A stretch of DNA of 64,000 nucleotides from JAIBBV01 sp044347745 (GTDB lineage: Bacteria > Bdellovibrionota_C > UBA2361 > JAFLCA01), in contig JBIKUD010000007.1 in assembly GCA_044347745.1 (NCBI GenBank), positions 35,463-99,462 on the forward strand, read 5' to 3'. The notes under the pieces are model-generated. The model worked only from the letters and a program-made list of their open reading frames with translations. It did not search any database and was not told the origin of the DNA. Made by a program: the position numbers and the translations under genes. Below, one piece after another: positions 1 through 9,307 of this stretch (position 1 is its first letter; every line of letters begins with the position of its first letter).

Positions 1-1495
1 CGGCAAACCCTTTCCCAGCATCACCTGCCCGCGCTGCTTCCACCGCAGCATTTAAGGCAAGGAGGTTAGTTTGGAATGCAATTTCATCGATGATCTTGAT
101 GATTTGAGCAGTCTCGTCGGCTGAAGCCTTAATGTGGGTCATTGCGTCAGTCATTTGACCCATAGAAGATTCCCCAACTTCAGAAGACCTACGAACCGAT
201 TCAGCCAATCCAAAGGCCGCCTGCGAGTTCTCTGCGGCATGTTTTGAGGTGGAAGCAATTTCTTCCAATGTAGCGGCGGATTCTTCAAGAGACGCAGCTT
301 GTTCTGTAGCACCTTGGGCCAAAGATTGTGCCGCACATTCGACCTGAGTTGAGGCCGAACGCAGCTCGCTAGATCCTTGAGTTAGCTCTTTAATGATTCC
401 ACCAATTGTATTGCTCAAATCACGCACAACGAACCAAGATATCAGGAATATGCCCAAGAGCGACGCTCCGAAGATCCACATCGAGAAAGTGAATTCGGCA
501 TCAATAAAACCGAATACAGAGTCTCTTGGGTATCGAACCATTGCGCCCCATGGCATTCCTTTAAAGCCTAATGCTCCGCGAAAGCTCCCAAAGCCAACGA
601 GCTCCGGTTCAGCGCCCTCCATCGCAACTTCTACAACACCACTCTTGGAGGCGGCGATTTCTTCTGCAGGCACGTAACCATCGGCCTTAAGGTTTGATGC
701 ACCCTCATCTCCAAGGCGCGTTTCAAGGCGCTGCCCTTTGCTTTGTCCCTGCCGGGTATCAAAAAGCATTTCTCCGTTCTGGCGAACAAGAGTAATACGA
801 ATATCTGCAGCACCCTTCTGCTCACTTGCTCGAATGGTATCTGAGACAATGCTCTCAACGAGCGCAAATTCGGCAAAATTTTTCCACACGGCAAAAGGCT
901 TGCCGTCAGTATCAAACACTGGTGCGGAAAAGCCCATCACAAAACCAGCATTCTGGTGAACTTTGGCGACATCAGAGTCTAAATATGCGTCTTCGAGTAC
1001 GGTCCCCGTGAGGCCGCCCTCCATGGTGTAGAAATTTCCGCTCAGGGAATCTTTGAACCAGGCTGAATCTTTGAAATTTTTCCCATAAAGATAGGCGGAA
1101 TCAAGCAAATTTCCCTTGAGATCCTTATCATTTACGGCAATGACTTGTCCTTCCAGATCTACAAGAATCATTAGCGGATACAACCCATACGCCGCAACAT
1201 ACTTATTCATGACCTGAGCAATCTGATTTGCTTCCGAGCCTTGCTTGTACCAGCTTGAACGGTCTAAAAGAGCGGTGTTGTAACCAAAAGCCTGAACGTC
1301 GCCGTATCGTTCAAAGAGGTTTCGATCAATTTTGTCAGCTAGGGCCTCAGCTGCTATCTGATACTGCGCTGGAAACTTCTCTATGAACTTCTGCTGCGTC
1401 GAAATTGCTCCCCATTCCAGGAGCAGAGCAGGAACGATACCGACAAGAAAAAATGCAGCTACTAATTTAAAACGTAAACTTCTATTACTCCACAT
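1..1495 (-). CDS. methyl-accepting chemotaxis protein, cut by the window edge
   Basis: Transmembrane chemoreceptor that senses a periplasmic signal and controls CheA through CheW. The frame opens with ATG at 1495 and runs open to the edge (about 498 residues visible). An N-terminal membrane helix (about residues 8-25) precedes a large periplasmic region (about 30-335) of dCACHE-like character. A second helix (about 338-358, motif ISWFVV) follows, and then, with no recognisable HAMP, the cytoplasmic coiled coil. The hairpin-tip signature EIAFQTNLLALNAAVEAARA is read near the window start. It lies 15 bases after cheW, as last gene of an MCP-cheW-MCP unit. The signalling domain is certain; the CACHE subtype is inference. 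Confidence 0.9.
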   Translation of the reverse strand, partial: MWSNRSLRFKLVAAFFLVGIVPALLLEWGAISTQQKFIEKFPAQYQIAAEALADKIDRNLFERYGDVQAFGYNTALLDRSSWYKQGSEANQIAQVMNKYVAAYGLYPLMILVDLEGQVIAVNDKDLKGNLLDSAYLYGKNFKDSAWFKDSLSGNFYTMEGGLTGTVLEDAYLDSDVAKVHQNAGFVMGFSAPVFDTDGKPFAVWKNFAEFALVESIVSDTIRASEQKGAADIRITLVRQNGEMLFDTRQGQSKGQRLETRLGDEGASNLKADGYVPAEEIAASKSGVVEVAMEGAEPELVGFGSFRGALGFKGMPWGAMVRYPRDSVFGFIDAEFTFSMWIFGASLLGIFLISWFVVRDLSNTIGGIIKELTQGSSELRSASTQVECAAQSLAQGATEQAASLEESAATLEEIASTSKHAAENSQAAFGLAESVRRSSEVGESSMGQMTDAMTHIKASADETAQIIKIIDEIAFQTNLLALNAAVEAARAGDAGKGFA

Positions 1496-1510
1496 GGTGT
1501 GAATCTCCAA

Positions 1511-2011
1511 TTATTGGGCCTGATTCAAGGCAATTTTATCTGAATCGCTGAGTGCTTTCTCAATATCTACCAAAATATTGAGATCTGAATTTTCCCGTTT
1601 CGCCATACCAACGATGAACTTTGACTCTATCTGTGCCCCATAATCCGGAGCTGGTTCGATTTCCTTCTCTTGAAAATTGAGAACTTCAAGAACCGTATCG
1701 ACGATCACACCGATTGAGATGGTTTGTCCTTCTGTAGGCAAATTAACCACCACAATGCAGGTTTTTTCGTCATAGGGCACCGGCTCGAGCCCAAACTTTA
1801 AACGCAGATCAACAAGCGGAATAATTTTACCGCGTAAGTTTATGACCCCTTTGATGTACTCGGGGCAGCGCGGTATGCGAGTGATAGCAGGCACTCCTAT
1901 TATCTCTTGGACTTTAAGAATTTCTAACCCGTATCGCTCTGTTGCAAGAGAAAAGGTCAAATACCTTCCTGCAAGACTGGCCGTTTCGGGTGTTTGGCTT
2001 TGGTTGCTCAT
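1511..2011 (-). CDS. cheW: chemotaxis coupling protein CheW
   Basis: Adaptor linking chemoreceptors to the CheA kinase at the cytoplasmic membrane. The 166-residue product has the complete CheW fold, with the diagnostic run EYIKGVINLRGKIIPLVDLR around residues 50-72 and the strand YLTFSLATERYGLEI near residue 18. A GAGGA ribosome site precedes the ATG. It is placed 15 bases downstream of one MCP gene and 15 bases upstream of another, so the three are very probably co-transcribed and form one receptor-coupling set. No CheA, CheY or CheB/R is visible here. The length is normal for the family. Confidence 0.95.
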   Translation of the reverse strand: MSNQSQTPETASLAGRYLTFSLATERYGLEILKVQEIIGVPAITRIPRCPEYIKGVINLRGKIIPLVDLRLKFGLEPVPYDEKTCIVVVNLPTEGQTISIGVIVDTVLEVLNFQEKEIEPAPDYGAQIESKFIVGMAKRENSDLNILVDIEKALSDSDKIALNQAQ

Positions 2012-2026
2012 ATTCCTCTACCCCCA

Positions 2027-3559
2027 TTACATCATTGTGGCTTCTAGTTCTTCGCCCGCTTCCATAGAACTGCGCTTAACTGATGGCCCTTCATGGTCAT
2101 TGACGCCAACTCTGAGAGCTTTGTGTGGAGCTCCGTTACTTCCATATATCAAGGAAGACAGTACTCCAATCTCACGATCAAGCACCTTAGCTTGCTCAGA
2201 AAGATCTACTCCAGCCGCAGCCGACTCCTCAGCTGCTGCTGCATTAGTCTGAGTTACTTTATCTAGTTCGCACATTGCGGTGTTCAGTTGCTGCAAACCA
2301 GAACTTTGTTCTTTGCTTGCCGCTGCAATTTCTTTGACCAAAGCAACTGCTTTTTCAGAGCTTCCTTTGATTTCGGAGAGCGATTTTTCAACACTGCGAG
2401 AAACCTGCACCCCGTTAGCAGACAGCTCCTTGGAACGCCGAATTTTATCGGCAGTTTCTTTGGCGGCAGTCGCGCTACGTTGCGCCAAGTTACGTACTTC
2501 TTCGGCCACAACAGCAAATCCTTTACCCGCTTCTCCAGCACGCGCGGCTTCAACAGCCGCGTTAAGGGCCAGCAAATTGGTTTGGAAGGCAATCTCATCT
2601 ATTGTACGAATAATCTGAGCGGTCTCATCGGCTGCAACTTCAATCGCATCAATAGCTGTGCGCATTTCTTGCATCGCTTGCACTCCAGACTGTGACGAAG
2701 TCAGCACTTCGCTCGATAGTAAGTTAGCTTGTTGGGCATTGGCCGAGTTTTGTTTTGCAACAGAGCTCGCCTCTTCGACTGTCGCAGCAGTCTCCTCTAA
2801 TGACGCCGCCTGTTCCGAGGCACCCTGAGCTAGTGATTGTGCCGCTGAGGCAACTTGATCAGACGCATTAAATAGCTGGCTTGAAATAACGTTGAGTTGT
2901 TCAGTGGTATAACGCAAGACCCGGGTAATGCCTTTGTCGGCGAAATATAGCGAAACAAGTCCAATAAGGAGTGCACAGAAGATACATACTGAAATAACCC
3001 AGAATCCTCGCTCTGAGATCTGAATCCCCTCTTTCTCGATTTGTGCAGCGTGCGAAGTAATGAGCTCACTAATATGTCCCAAATTTTCTTCAAGTACTGA
3101 GAATTGCGAGTTGAAGGACTCCAATTTTGAAAAAGCCGCTTCTTTGTTGCTCATGGACTCTAATACAAGATCTTCGGCTAGCGCTGCATACTTTAGTACA
3201 TCACCTTCGGCAGCAACAAATTTTTGGTGTATGTCGTCATCTAAATTAATTTTGATGTTTGCACGAATGGCATTTACAATAGTGGAAGAATGCTCTTTTG
3301 TATCTGAAAGTATTTCTTCGTTTGTTCCTACGCGTTCATCTTGAGTATTTGCCAGCAACAAGGCGCGCATCACGTCAGAACGCAAAGCGTCATGCATCAT
3401 ATCTGTTTCTTGCTGGTTGTGAGAGGCCTGATTGGCCGCTCCCATCTCCTGTAAAGATTTGCTTAGTTTTGAGAACTCAACATAGGCAATGCCGCCAAGT
3501 ACACAGGTCACAAAAATGTTGGCACAAATTATGGCAAAAAGACGCTTCCCGAGACTCAT
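2027..3559 (-). CDS. methyl-accepting chemotaxis protein
   Basis: Chemoreceptor of about 510 residues. I chose the ATG at 3559 (MSLGKRLF) over upstream in-frame starts because AGGGGA lies 5 bases before it and the first membrane helix then starts at once. The order is: TM1 (about 6-24), a helical periplasmic sensor of four-helix-bundle (4HB_MCP) type (about 30-178), TM2 (about 183-205), and a coiled coil with the tip EIAFQTNLLALNAAVEAARA. As in the receptor two genes downstream there is no clear HAMP; both share the stretch AAQSLAQGA(S/T)EQAASLEE after TM2, so they are probably related at the signalling end. No C-terminal CheR-tethering pentapeptide is seen. First gene of the MCP-cheW-MCP unit. 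Confidence 0.93.
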   Translation of the reverse strand: MSLGKRLFAIICANIFVTCVLGGIAYVEFSKLSKSLQEMGAANQASHNQQETDMMHDALRSDVMRALLLANTQDERVGTNEEILSDTKEHSSTIVNAIRANIKINLDDDIHQKFVAAEGDVLKYAALAEDLVLESMSNKEAAFSKLESFNSQFSVLEENLGHISELITSHAAQIEKEGIQISERGFWVISVCIFCALLIGLVSLYFADKGITRVLRYTTEQLNVISSQLFNASDQVASAAQSLAQGASEQAASLEETAATVEEASSVAKQNSANAQQANLLSSEVLTSSQSGVQAMQEMRTAIDAIEVAADETAQIIRTIDEIAFQTNLLALNAAVEAARAGEAGKGFAVVAEEVRNLAQRSATAAKETADKIRRSKELSANGVQVSRSVEKSLSEIKGSSEKAVALVKEIAAASKEQSSGLQQLNTAMCELDKVTQTNAAAAEESAAAGVDLSEQAKVLDREIGVLSSLIYGSNGAPHKALRVGVNDHEGPSVKRSSMEAGEELEATMM

Positions 3560-3879
3560 ATATTTCCCCTTCATTCCCGAAGTTGCCCTACTCAATCAGT
3601 GAGCACTCTTCAAACAACAATACTGGCCTGTTGCCAAATCACGAGCAAAATAAACAAATAAATCGGAATGTTAGCCCCGCTATTCGTGCACGTGTTTCCC
3701 GTGCTGGAGATATCGGTACTTCACCTAATTTTCTGAAGGGTCCTTCTATTTCGCGATCTTGTTCTAGAAGGCTTCATTAGAGATTACATAACGCACTTTA
3801 AGTTTTTTCTGGAGTTCGTCGATTCCAAGGGCGAACTACTTTGCCTACTTTGGCAAAGACATAATTATATGGGGTATAC
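3560..3879. other. intergenic region between divergent MCP and porin genes
   Basis: About 320 bases without a convincing gene. It must hold the promoters of the chemotaxis unit (leftward) and the porin (rightward). The only structure I see is the 7-bp dyad at 3839-3858. I found no good sigma-54 or FliA-type site for the MCP operon. Confidence 0.6.
3839..3858 (+). promoter_or_regulatory. dyad upstream of the porin gene
   Basis: CTTTGCC, six bases TACTTT, then GGCAAAG: a perfect 7-bp inverted repeat about 20 bases before the porin ATG, just upstream of an AT-rich ATAATTATAT stretch and the GGGGT ribosome site. It could be an operator or part of a short leader hairpin. No regulator is identified. 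Confidence 0.35.
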
Positions 3880-4620
3880 ATGAAAAATTTTGGATTGGTC
3901 CTGGGGTCAGCGCTTTTATTCGCTGCACCGGCTCTCGCTGAAACTTCAGCATTCAATGCCTCGGCTAGTGTATCTTTTAATAGTGATTACATGTGGCGCG
4001 GTTTTAACCTTTATGACGGAAGTTCCATTCAGCCAAGCATCAGCGTTGATTATGATACCGGCTACGGAACAGTTGGTGGGAACGTATGGTCACACCTCTC
4101 AGCTGAAGGTGGGACTACGAACATCGATAAATTTACTGAAATAGACTATACGTTAACCTACGCTCTAGCCTTAGACCCAATTGCCGTCAAAGTGGGACAC
4201 CTTTGGTACACCTATCCAAAAGACAGTGACAACCTTGAGAACACTGCGGAGATTTTTGCAAGCGTCGTTATCGATGACGAAGCCCTTGGTTCGCCTTTTC
4301 CTCTAAGTCCAACGCTGTCGGCCTATCATGACTATGACCTCGTGGATGGGCAGTATTATGAACTTGGAATTAGTCATACTTTTGAACCAAAAGGGCTTGG
4401 CGATGGATTCAACTTCACCCCTTATGCAGCTTTTGGTTTTGCTGAGGACCAAACGCCTGTTTATGCAGCAAATGGATTTGTTCAATCAACTTTTGGTGTG
4501 TCAACAAGCCTAAGCATGGGTGATGTTGCAGTGACGCCCTCACTGAACTATACCGCTGAGGCAGATGAAAATCTAAAAAATGAATTTTGGTTTGGAATGA
4601 CTTTTGGGTATACGTTCTAA
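3880..4620 (+). CDS. TorF-family putative porin (Gcw_chp domain)
   Basis: Outer-membrane beta-barrel protein of 246 residues. A clean signal peptide (cleavage after ALA, about residue 20) is followed by the Gcw_chp signature, with strands such as SVSFNSDYMWRGFNL and repeated alternating hydrophobic/aromatic strands ending in a terminal Phe (FGYTF), typical of outer-membrane barrels. Family members are predicted porins of unknown substrate. It is a single-gene unit: the promoter region lies upstream and a strong hairpin terminator at 4653-4677 follows. The GGGGT site close to the ATG supports this start. Confidence 0.85.
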   Translation: MKNFGLVLGSALLFAAPALAETSAFNASASVSFNSDYMWRGFNLYDGSSIQPSISVDYDTGYGTVGGNVWSHLSAEGGTTNIDKFTEIDYTLTYALALDPIAVKVGHLWYTYPKDSDNLENTAEIFASVVIDDEALGSPFPLSPTLSAYHDYDLVDGQYYELGISHTFEPKGLGDGFNFTPYAAFGFAEDQTPVYAANGFVQSTFGVSTSLSMGDVAVTPSLNYTAEADENLKNEFWFGMTFGYTF

Positions 4621-4652
4621 AAGTCAGGTTTTAGTTTAAATTGACTAGAAAA

Positions 4653-4677
4653 GGGAGGCGGCAAGCCTCCCTTTTTT
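4653..4677. terminator. bidirectional rho-independent terminator between porin and flgL
   Basis: GGGAGGC, loop GGCAA, GCCTCCC, then six T on the plus strand. On the minus strand the same stem is followed by TTTTC. It sits between the convergent ends of the porin and flgL and should stop both transcripts. Confidence 0.88.
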
Positions 4678-4688
4678 GTCCAATAAAT

Positions 4689-5675
4689 CTATAGGTAGTC
4701 AATAATACTTTGATTAAGCACTCGTGCGGATACGGCCAGCGAAGCTTCCAAAACTGTCTGCGCTTGGGTCAACAAGGACGCAGATTCAATCACATCGGCG
4801 TTCTGAAGCTGATCGAGTACTGTTTGCGCATTTGTTTGGGTCAACTGCAGGAGTGATTCGGCTGTGTCGAGTCTCCTTTGACGCGCAGCGACTGAAACGC
4901 GTTCAGTCTCGATATTTGAAGCACGTGCCGTTTCTAATAAATCCATAGACTCTCGAATTGCAGTAGTTTGTGCACTGAACTGGGCGGGAAAAGTATAGGC
5001 CACTCCTCCCCCTGTTGGCGCTCCTGTGGCCGGTAGAGTCTCATAGCCGGCCAATGCCCTTCCCAATCGTTCAATTGCGTAAATTGCATTATCAAAAATC
5101 CCGTTTGCCGGTGTATTGGTAGTAATTGAAAGCTCCTCAGTCACATTAACCGAGCGAGTGACACTAGTTCCAGCCTCAGCGTCAAACACCCAGCGCTGGT
5201 TGGCTGGACCGGTGGCTGGGTTGGTATATAAAGCGGCATCATACGGAGGGTCATCGTCGTCAGCCCCGCCCCACACATATTTTCCCTGGTACTTGGAATT
5301 AGCAAGACTCACCAAATTATCACGAATCTGAAATACTTCTTCAGCAAGCTGCGCTCGCGCCGTGACTCCATTTGTTTCGTTTCCGCCCTGAGCTGCAATC
5401 TCTTTTGCTCGATTTATAAGGTCTGATACTTGGGCCAAAGCCTCTTCTTGGAATCCCAGTGAACTTTTTACCGATGCTGTTCGATTGCGATAACTGTCGA
5501 TGCGCTGCATGACTCCCTGGTACTGAGCAACTATTGCAGCCTGATCGGAATCCCCAGGTTTGGTTACTTTATACCCCGTGTCTACCTCATTGCTATAACG
5601 CGACACAGCCTGTCGATTTTGGCTAATGTGTAGAAGATTGGTTCTGCTTAACTGATTCTCAGTAATTCTTGTCAT
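4689..5675 (-). CDS. flgL: flagellar hook-associated protein FlgL (HAP3)
   Basis: Junction protein between hook and flagellin filament, exported by the flagellar type III system. The 328-residue product has the flagellin-like N-terminus (MTRITENQLSRTNLLHISQN, SRYSNEVDTGYKVTKPGDS) and the C-terminal helix ending in LEASLAVSARVLNQSIIDYL, with a variable middle (about 130-215). Its ATG overlaps the flgK stop by four bases, so translation is coupled, and the terminator at 4653-4677 ends the operon. Length is usual for FlgL. Confidence 0.95.
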   Translation of the reverse strand: MTRITENQLSRTNLLHISQNRQAVSRYSNEVDTGYKVTKPGDSDQAAIVAQYQGVMQRIDSYRNRTASVKSSLGFQEEALAQVSDLINRAKEIAAQGGNETNGVTARAQLAEEVFQIRDNLVSLANSKYQGKYVWGGADDDDPPYDAALYTNPATGPANQRWVFDAEAGTSVTRSVNVTEELSITTNTPANGIFDNAIYAIERLGRALAGYETLPATGAPTGGGVAYTFPAQFSAQTTAIRESMDLLETARASNIETERVSVAARQRRLDTAESLLQLTQTNAQTVLDQLQNADVIESASLLTQAQTVLEASLAVSARVLNQSIIDYL

Positions 5676-7306
5676 ATCAGGCTCACAATTTGGTCAAGCA
5701 AGTCTTGCGCAACTCGAACGAGTCTTGCTGCGGCTTGATAGTTCTTTTGCGATTTAATTAGCGTAGAAAATTCTTCATCCAAGCTGACTGCTGACACCTC
5801 ATCACGACTATTCTGCGCAGTGGTGTATTTGTCCTCGGCTACATCGGCTTGCAAGGTGACTGCGTTACTACGCATACCCACATATCCGACTGTCTCATTA
5901 TATTGCTGATCGAAAGTACCTGAAAATGAATAGGTCCCGAGTGCATATGTAAAACTTTGGGATTGCAGCGCAGATAACGCCAACATATTTCTTCCATCAC
6001 CCGGAGCAAATACCGCAGCGGCAGGAGCTCCCGTGCCCGAATCTCTGGCAGTGGCGATCGCTCGAGCATTCGTAGTTGCCAGAGTAAGACGCGATGCAAA
6101 GTTATCCACACCAAGAGCAGCTAAGTCATCGGGAAGCCCATTTCCATCGGCATCTCGGCTGCCGCTAAATGTAAAACTAAAAAGGCCATACACCGAAGGT
6201 GTGTTACCGTCTAAATCTCCAGAGGAAGGATTATGAACTGCAGTACCGCCATCGCGGTCTGGACCTAAATAAGTCGTATTGACTGCAGTCAGCAATTGCC
6301 GAGCTAATCCTTCAACTCTTGAGGCAATTTCTACTAAAGAACCATCGGCATCAAATGCTGAGGTATTTGTGGGGTCATTGTATCCTCGCAATGCCAGCAA
6401 TCCGCCGATGGTGCCGCCCCCAGCTTGTAGAGTTTGGGTTAGATCGATCTGATTAGTGCCTGCCCCAGGGTCATAGTCAAAAACGACATAGTTAAGTAGT
6501 CCACCATTCAAAGCAGGAGGAAGCGGCCCAGTTGCAAAGCTTGGACTTTGTGTGAGCGAAAGCGTTCGTTGCTGCGTGCCGGTGACGAGGTTGAATCCGT
6601 TCGCAAGCGAAATAGAGACCGTGCCGTCCGCTGACTCTAGCGAAGTAAAGCTAACCTTTTCGGATAATTTACGCATGAGCTCGTCGCGCTGGTCGCGCTG
6701 ATCTGCTGCCGAACCACCACTTTGCTCTGCGGCTCGAATAAGCCCGTTGAGTCCCGCAATTTGGCCCACCATGGAATTTACAGTTTGCACTTCTGTGACT
6801 AAACGCTGATCCGCTTCAGCCTGTAAATCCGCTATAGTTCCATACGTGTCGCGAATTGAGTCAACAAACTCTTGAGCACGTTGAATAAAATTTGAACGTA
6901 ATGGAATGCTGGCTGGGTCGGCTGCTAAGTCGTCGGCGGCAGCAAAAAAACTTTGCATAGTGCTGCCGAGAGTTGGGGACTCACCGGTCAAATCAAATAG
7001 CTGCTCAGCTCTGCCGAGTAGGTCGCGTTGTATATTAAAATACCCGCGATCCGAATTTGCCCCTAGAAGTGCTCTCTCAAGGAACTGATCAGTAACTCGA
7101 AGGAGCTGTCCAATTTGAACACCATTACCTACTTCGAGCTGGCCCGAAACATTCCGGCTCGATCGAGTTTCAAGGTCAATGGTGCGACGGGCGTAACCAG
7201 CGGTGTTTACATTGGCAATGTTATTAGAAGTGGCGGCAATAACTGCCTGCTGCGCAGCAAGCGCCCCAGTCGCATTATTGAGGATTTTTGCACCAAAATT
7301 AGCCAT
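5672..7306 (-). CDS. flgK: flagellar hook-associated protein FlgK (HAP1)
   Basis: First hook-filament junction protein. The 544-residue product has the rod/hook N-terminal motif (SNNIANVNTAGYARRTID) and the C-terminal motif EEFSTLIKSQKNYQAAARLV with the final VAQDLLDQIVSLI helix. The central part is the variable exposed domain. It is transcribed with flgL (4-base overlap). A -24/-12 promoter lies about 70 bases upstream, outside the preceding gene, suggesting that flgK-flgL form their own sigma-54-dependent unit. Confidence 0.96.
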   Translation of the reverse strand: MANFGAKILNNATGALAAQQAVIAATSNNIANVNTAGYARRTIDLETRSSRNVSGQLEVGNGVQIGQLLRVTDQFLERALLGANSDRGYFNIQRDLLGRAEQLFDLTGESPTLGSTMQSFFAAADDLAADPASIPLRSNFIQRAQEFVDSIRDTYGTIADLQAEADQRLVTEVQTVNSMVGQIAGLNGLIRAAEQSGGSAADQRDQRDELMRKLSEKVSFTSLESADGTVSISLANGFNLVTGTQQRTLSLTQSPSFATGPLPPALNGGLLNYVVFDYDPGAGTNQIDLTQTLQAGGGTIGGLLALRGYNDPTNTSAFDADGSLVEIASRVEGLARQLLTAVNTTYLGPDRDGGTAVHNPSSGDLDGNTPSVYGLFSFTFSGSRDADGNGLPDDLAALGVDNFASRLTLATTNARAIATARDSGTGAPAAAVFAPGDGRNMLALSALQSQSFTYALGTYSFSGTFDQQYNETVGYVGMRSNAVTLQADVAEDKYTTAQNSRDEVSAVSLDEEFSTLIKSQKNYQAAARLVRVAQDLLDQIVSLI

Positions 7307-7373
7307 TTAGCCCCTCTTATCGCCCTCCCCCAAAGGCAAATTATGCCTAACAAGGGGGGGCCTATACTTATAA

Positions 7374-7389
7374 AGCAAGGCCTAGGCCA
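7374..7389 (-). promoter_or_regulatory. sigma-54 (-24/-12) promoter for flgKL
   Basis: On the minus strand the sequence is TGGCCTAGGCCTTGCT. Against the consensus TGGCACRNNNNTTGCW it has the invariant GG and GC dinucleotides with the obligatory 10-base spacing, plus TTGCT at -12. Transcription would start near 7364, about 58 bases before the flgK ATG. Confidence 0.75.
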
Positions 7390-7409
7390 AGCCGACGAGG
7401 CAAAAGGGC

Positions 7410-8387
7410 TTAGAGAGAGGAAAAACGAAACGGCAGCTGCGGGACCCGCGGCCAAATAATCATTTGGGTATCGGCATCCACTTGAGCGCCTAGCTCACCG
7501 ACATACATACCCTGAGCATCAACGCCTATAACTTCTTTGTACACTGCCCCTCCAACGTCAACCTCTATTCGCGGGCAGGCGATGTCGTCCATGTTTCTGA
7601 CAGCGGGGAGTTCCCCCATTTCAAATGCAAACTGCGGACGAATGAAAATTTTGGGAAACTGGGTCGCAAAATCTAGCGCATACCGCATGGCATCACTTGA
7701 ACCAAACGTGTGGCTCTCTTGCTCGATGAAATCATAAAAGCTGCGCCCAGCACCGTAGGAAATAGGAACAAGTTCTTGTGGCTTCCAAAAAAGCATCATG
7801 GGTTCAGTAAGTCCATGGGCTTCCGCTCCAAACGTGGAGGCTAATTGAGAAGGCTGAAATGAAAAATCTACACCAAAGCCCAAACTTCCGTCGATAAATT
7901 TAGTAACTAATTCTGCTCCAAGTAGCACTTCTTGAAATATATTTACCCGCACTTCCCCGATAAGCGAGCGAGAGCTCAAACTCAGGCCCTGCACCCTTTT
8001 GCCATCAAACTCAAACTCCTCTCGCTCAAATTGACCGAAAACTCCGGAACCTACTAATTGCTGTGATTTTAGAAGATACCTCTTTAGTGCATATGTGCCA
8101 GAATCTCCTGTTGAGCTTAGTTCTAATTGGAGGAAGCTGTCGAGTATCCCATCGGGTGTATACAATTCCATCTGAATGGATTGCAGATTACGTAACTGTG
8201 GAGTGCAATGCCGCACAAAGTCCTCAAGAATTACAGGACGACTCCTCTCAATCATAGAATTGGGGCTAAAAACTAGATTAAGAGAATCAGGACCTTCAGG
8301 GATGCTAGAATTAAAGGTACGACAACTAGGCGCTACCAAAGCGGCTAGAGACAAGAGACCAGCACTCATCGCGAACGAATAATTCAT
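7410..8387 (-). CDS. unknown protein inside the flagellar cluster
   Basis: I do not recognise this 325-residue protein. I chose the ATG at 8387; a TTG ten codons upstream is also in frame. The N-terminus looks like a signal peptide (AMSAGLLSLAALVAPSC), and the Cys in APSC could be an atypical lipobox with Pro at -2, so an exported or lipid-anchored protein is possible. The rest has alternating strands with no motif I can name. It lies between flgN and flgK on the same strand, which suggests a role in flagellar assembly or glycan passage, but that rests only on position. Confidence 0.7.
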   Translation of the reverse strand: MNYSFAMSAGLLSLAALVAPSCRTFNSSIPEGPDSLNLVFSPNSMIERSRPVILEDFVRHCTPQLRNLQSIQMELYTPDGILDSFLQLELSSTGDSGTYALKRYLLKSQQLVGSGVFGQFEREEFEFDGKRVQGLSLSSRSLIGEVRVNIFQEVLLGAELVTKFIDGSLGFGVDFSFQPSQLASTFGAEAHGLTEPMMLFWKPQELVPISYGAGRSFYDFIEQESHTFGSSDAMRYALDFATQFPKIFIRPQFAFEMGELPAVRNMDDIACPRIEVDVGGAVYKEVIGVDAQGMYVGELGAQVDADTQMIIWPRVPQLPFRFSSL

Positions 8388-8450
8388 CCGGTTATGATAA
8401 TGGTCAGTCGAATTCAAAGCAAAGAAATTTTATTGAGTCGCTGCGTTCAG

Positions 8451-8966
8451 TTACGCCTGTTTCAGCACCCCTGAATGCCTTCCACCCTGCGTGTTATAAG
8501 ATTCTCTCACTTTGCCCTTCCGCGTATAAGAGCGTGTCACGTTTTGGGTGGCAGACCAGAATAAAGAAAGAACCCCGTTTACCAGATTGAGTGTGAACTG
8601 CGCGACCTGGCCGAATTCATTTCCGCTGGCGCGATTGGCAGCCACTGCACGCTTTAAACGTTTAATTTTATCTTCTAAACGTTTTGCATCTGAGGGATGG
8701 CAATGCAACTGCACTAGGTCGGTTAAGCGCTTCCCGCGGAACTCGGGGAACTGGCGCATAAGTTCAACACGCACAAGCTGCGCCTCAGCCATTTCCTTCG
8801 ATATAAGCTCGCGCTTGGCGGTTAGTTCAGCTAAATTTTCAGTTTTAAACTTTGGGAGAAGCTCACGTTCTTGCTCAAGCGCTGCCAGATATCTTGTTTG
8901 CACGTCGATTTCAACATCGAGTGCTGCCTCTAACGACCGAACAAAAGCGCCTTGCTTCTCGAACAT
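8451..8966 (-). CDS. flgN: FlgN-family flagellar export chaperone
   Basis: Cytosolic chaperone expected to bind the C-termini of FlgK and FlgL before export. The 171-residue product is almost entirely helical with a long coiled-coil N-terminal part (repeats such as LEQERELLPKFKTENLAELT) and the family-typical pattern of leucines. It starts 5 bases after the flgM stop and is followed by an unknown gene and flgK, matching the common flgM-flgN-flgK-flgL order. The sequence is weakly conserved in this family, so the call leans on fold pattern plus position. Confidence 0.82.
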   Translation of the reverse strand: MFEKQGAFVRSLEAALDVEIDVQTRYLAALEQERELLPKFKTENLAELTAKRELISKEMAEAQLVRVELMRQFPEFRGKRLTDLVQLHCHPSDAKRLEDKIKRLKRAVAANRASGNEFGQVAQFTLNLVNGVLSLFWSATQNVTRSYTRKGKVRESYNTQGGRHSGVLKQA

Positions 8967-8971
8967 GCAGT

Positions 8972-9307
8972 TTACTCCTCAAGAAGAGTGCTACTATCTA
9001 AAATCTCAAAAAGTATATCTTGTCCGACTGCAGCAGCGACCATATCTGATGATGGATTATACTCGCCAGACGCGATTGCTTGTTTAAGGCGCTCAATTTT
9101 CTCTTTTCGCTCAGTGATAAGTTTTGCTGGGTCGAGTTCGGATGCAATCGATTTGGAAAGTGCAACGTCCACAGTATCGAGGCGTTCTCCAGCGACAGCA
9201 CTGTTTCCACCCTTAGATGATTGTCCCAAGGCCTTTTCACGCTGCAGCCTCGCAGCAGTTTCTGCTTTGGTCTCAATCCCTTGCTTTCGTATTCTAATTT
9301 CGTCCAT
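8972..9307 (-). CDS. flgM: anti-sigma-28 factor FlgM
   Basis: Small regulator that holds the flagellar sigma factor FliA until hook completion. The ATG at 9307 (MDEIRIRKQ, 111 residues) is preferred over upstream codons because AGGAG lies 8 bases before it. The C-terminal half shows the FlgM sigma-binding pattern (RKEKIERLKQAIASGEYNPS and then VAAAVGQDILFEIL). It lies directly before flgN. The presence of FlgM implies that FliA is encoded elsewhere and that late genes are under sigma-28 control, although the flgKL promoter here looks like sigma-54. Confidence 0.88.
   Translation of the reverse strand: MDEIRIRKQGIETKAETAARLQREKALGQSSKGGNSAVAGERLDTVDVALSKSIASELDPAKLITERKEKIERLKQAIASGEYNPSSDMVAAAVGQDILFEILDSSTLLEE

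Noticed and set aside
3298..3780. A 160-codon open frame on the plus strand over the 5' part of the MCP gene
   Set aside because: It lies antisense to a clear chemoreceptor, has no ribosome site and an Arg/Ser-rich composition typical of antisense frames.
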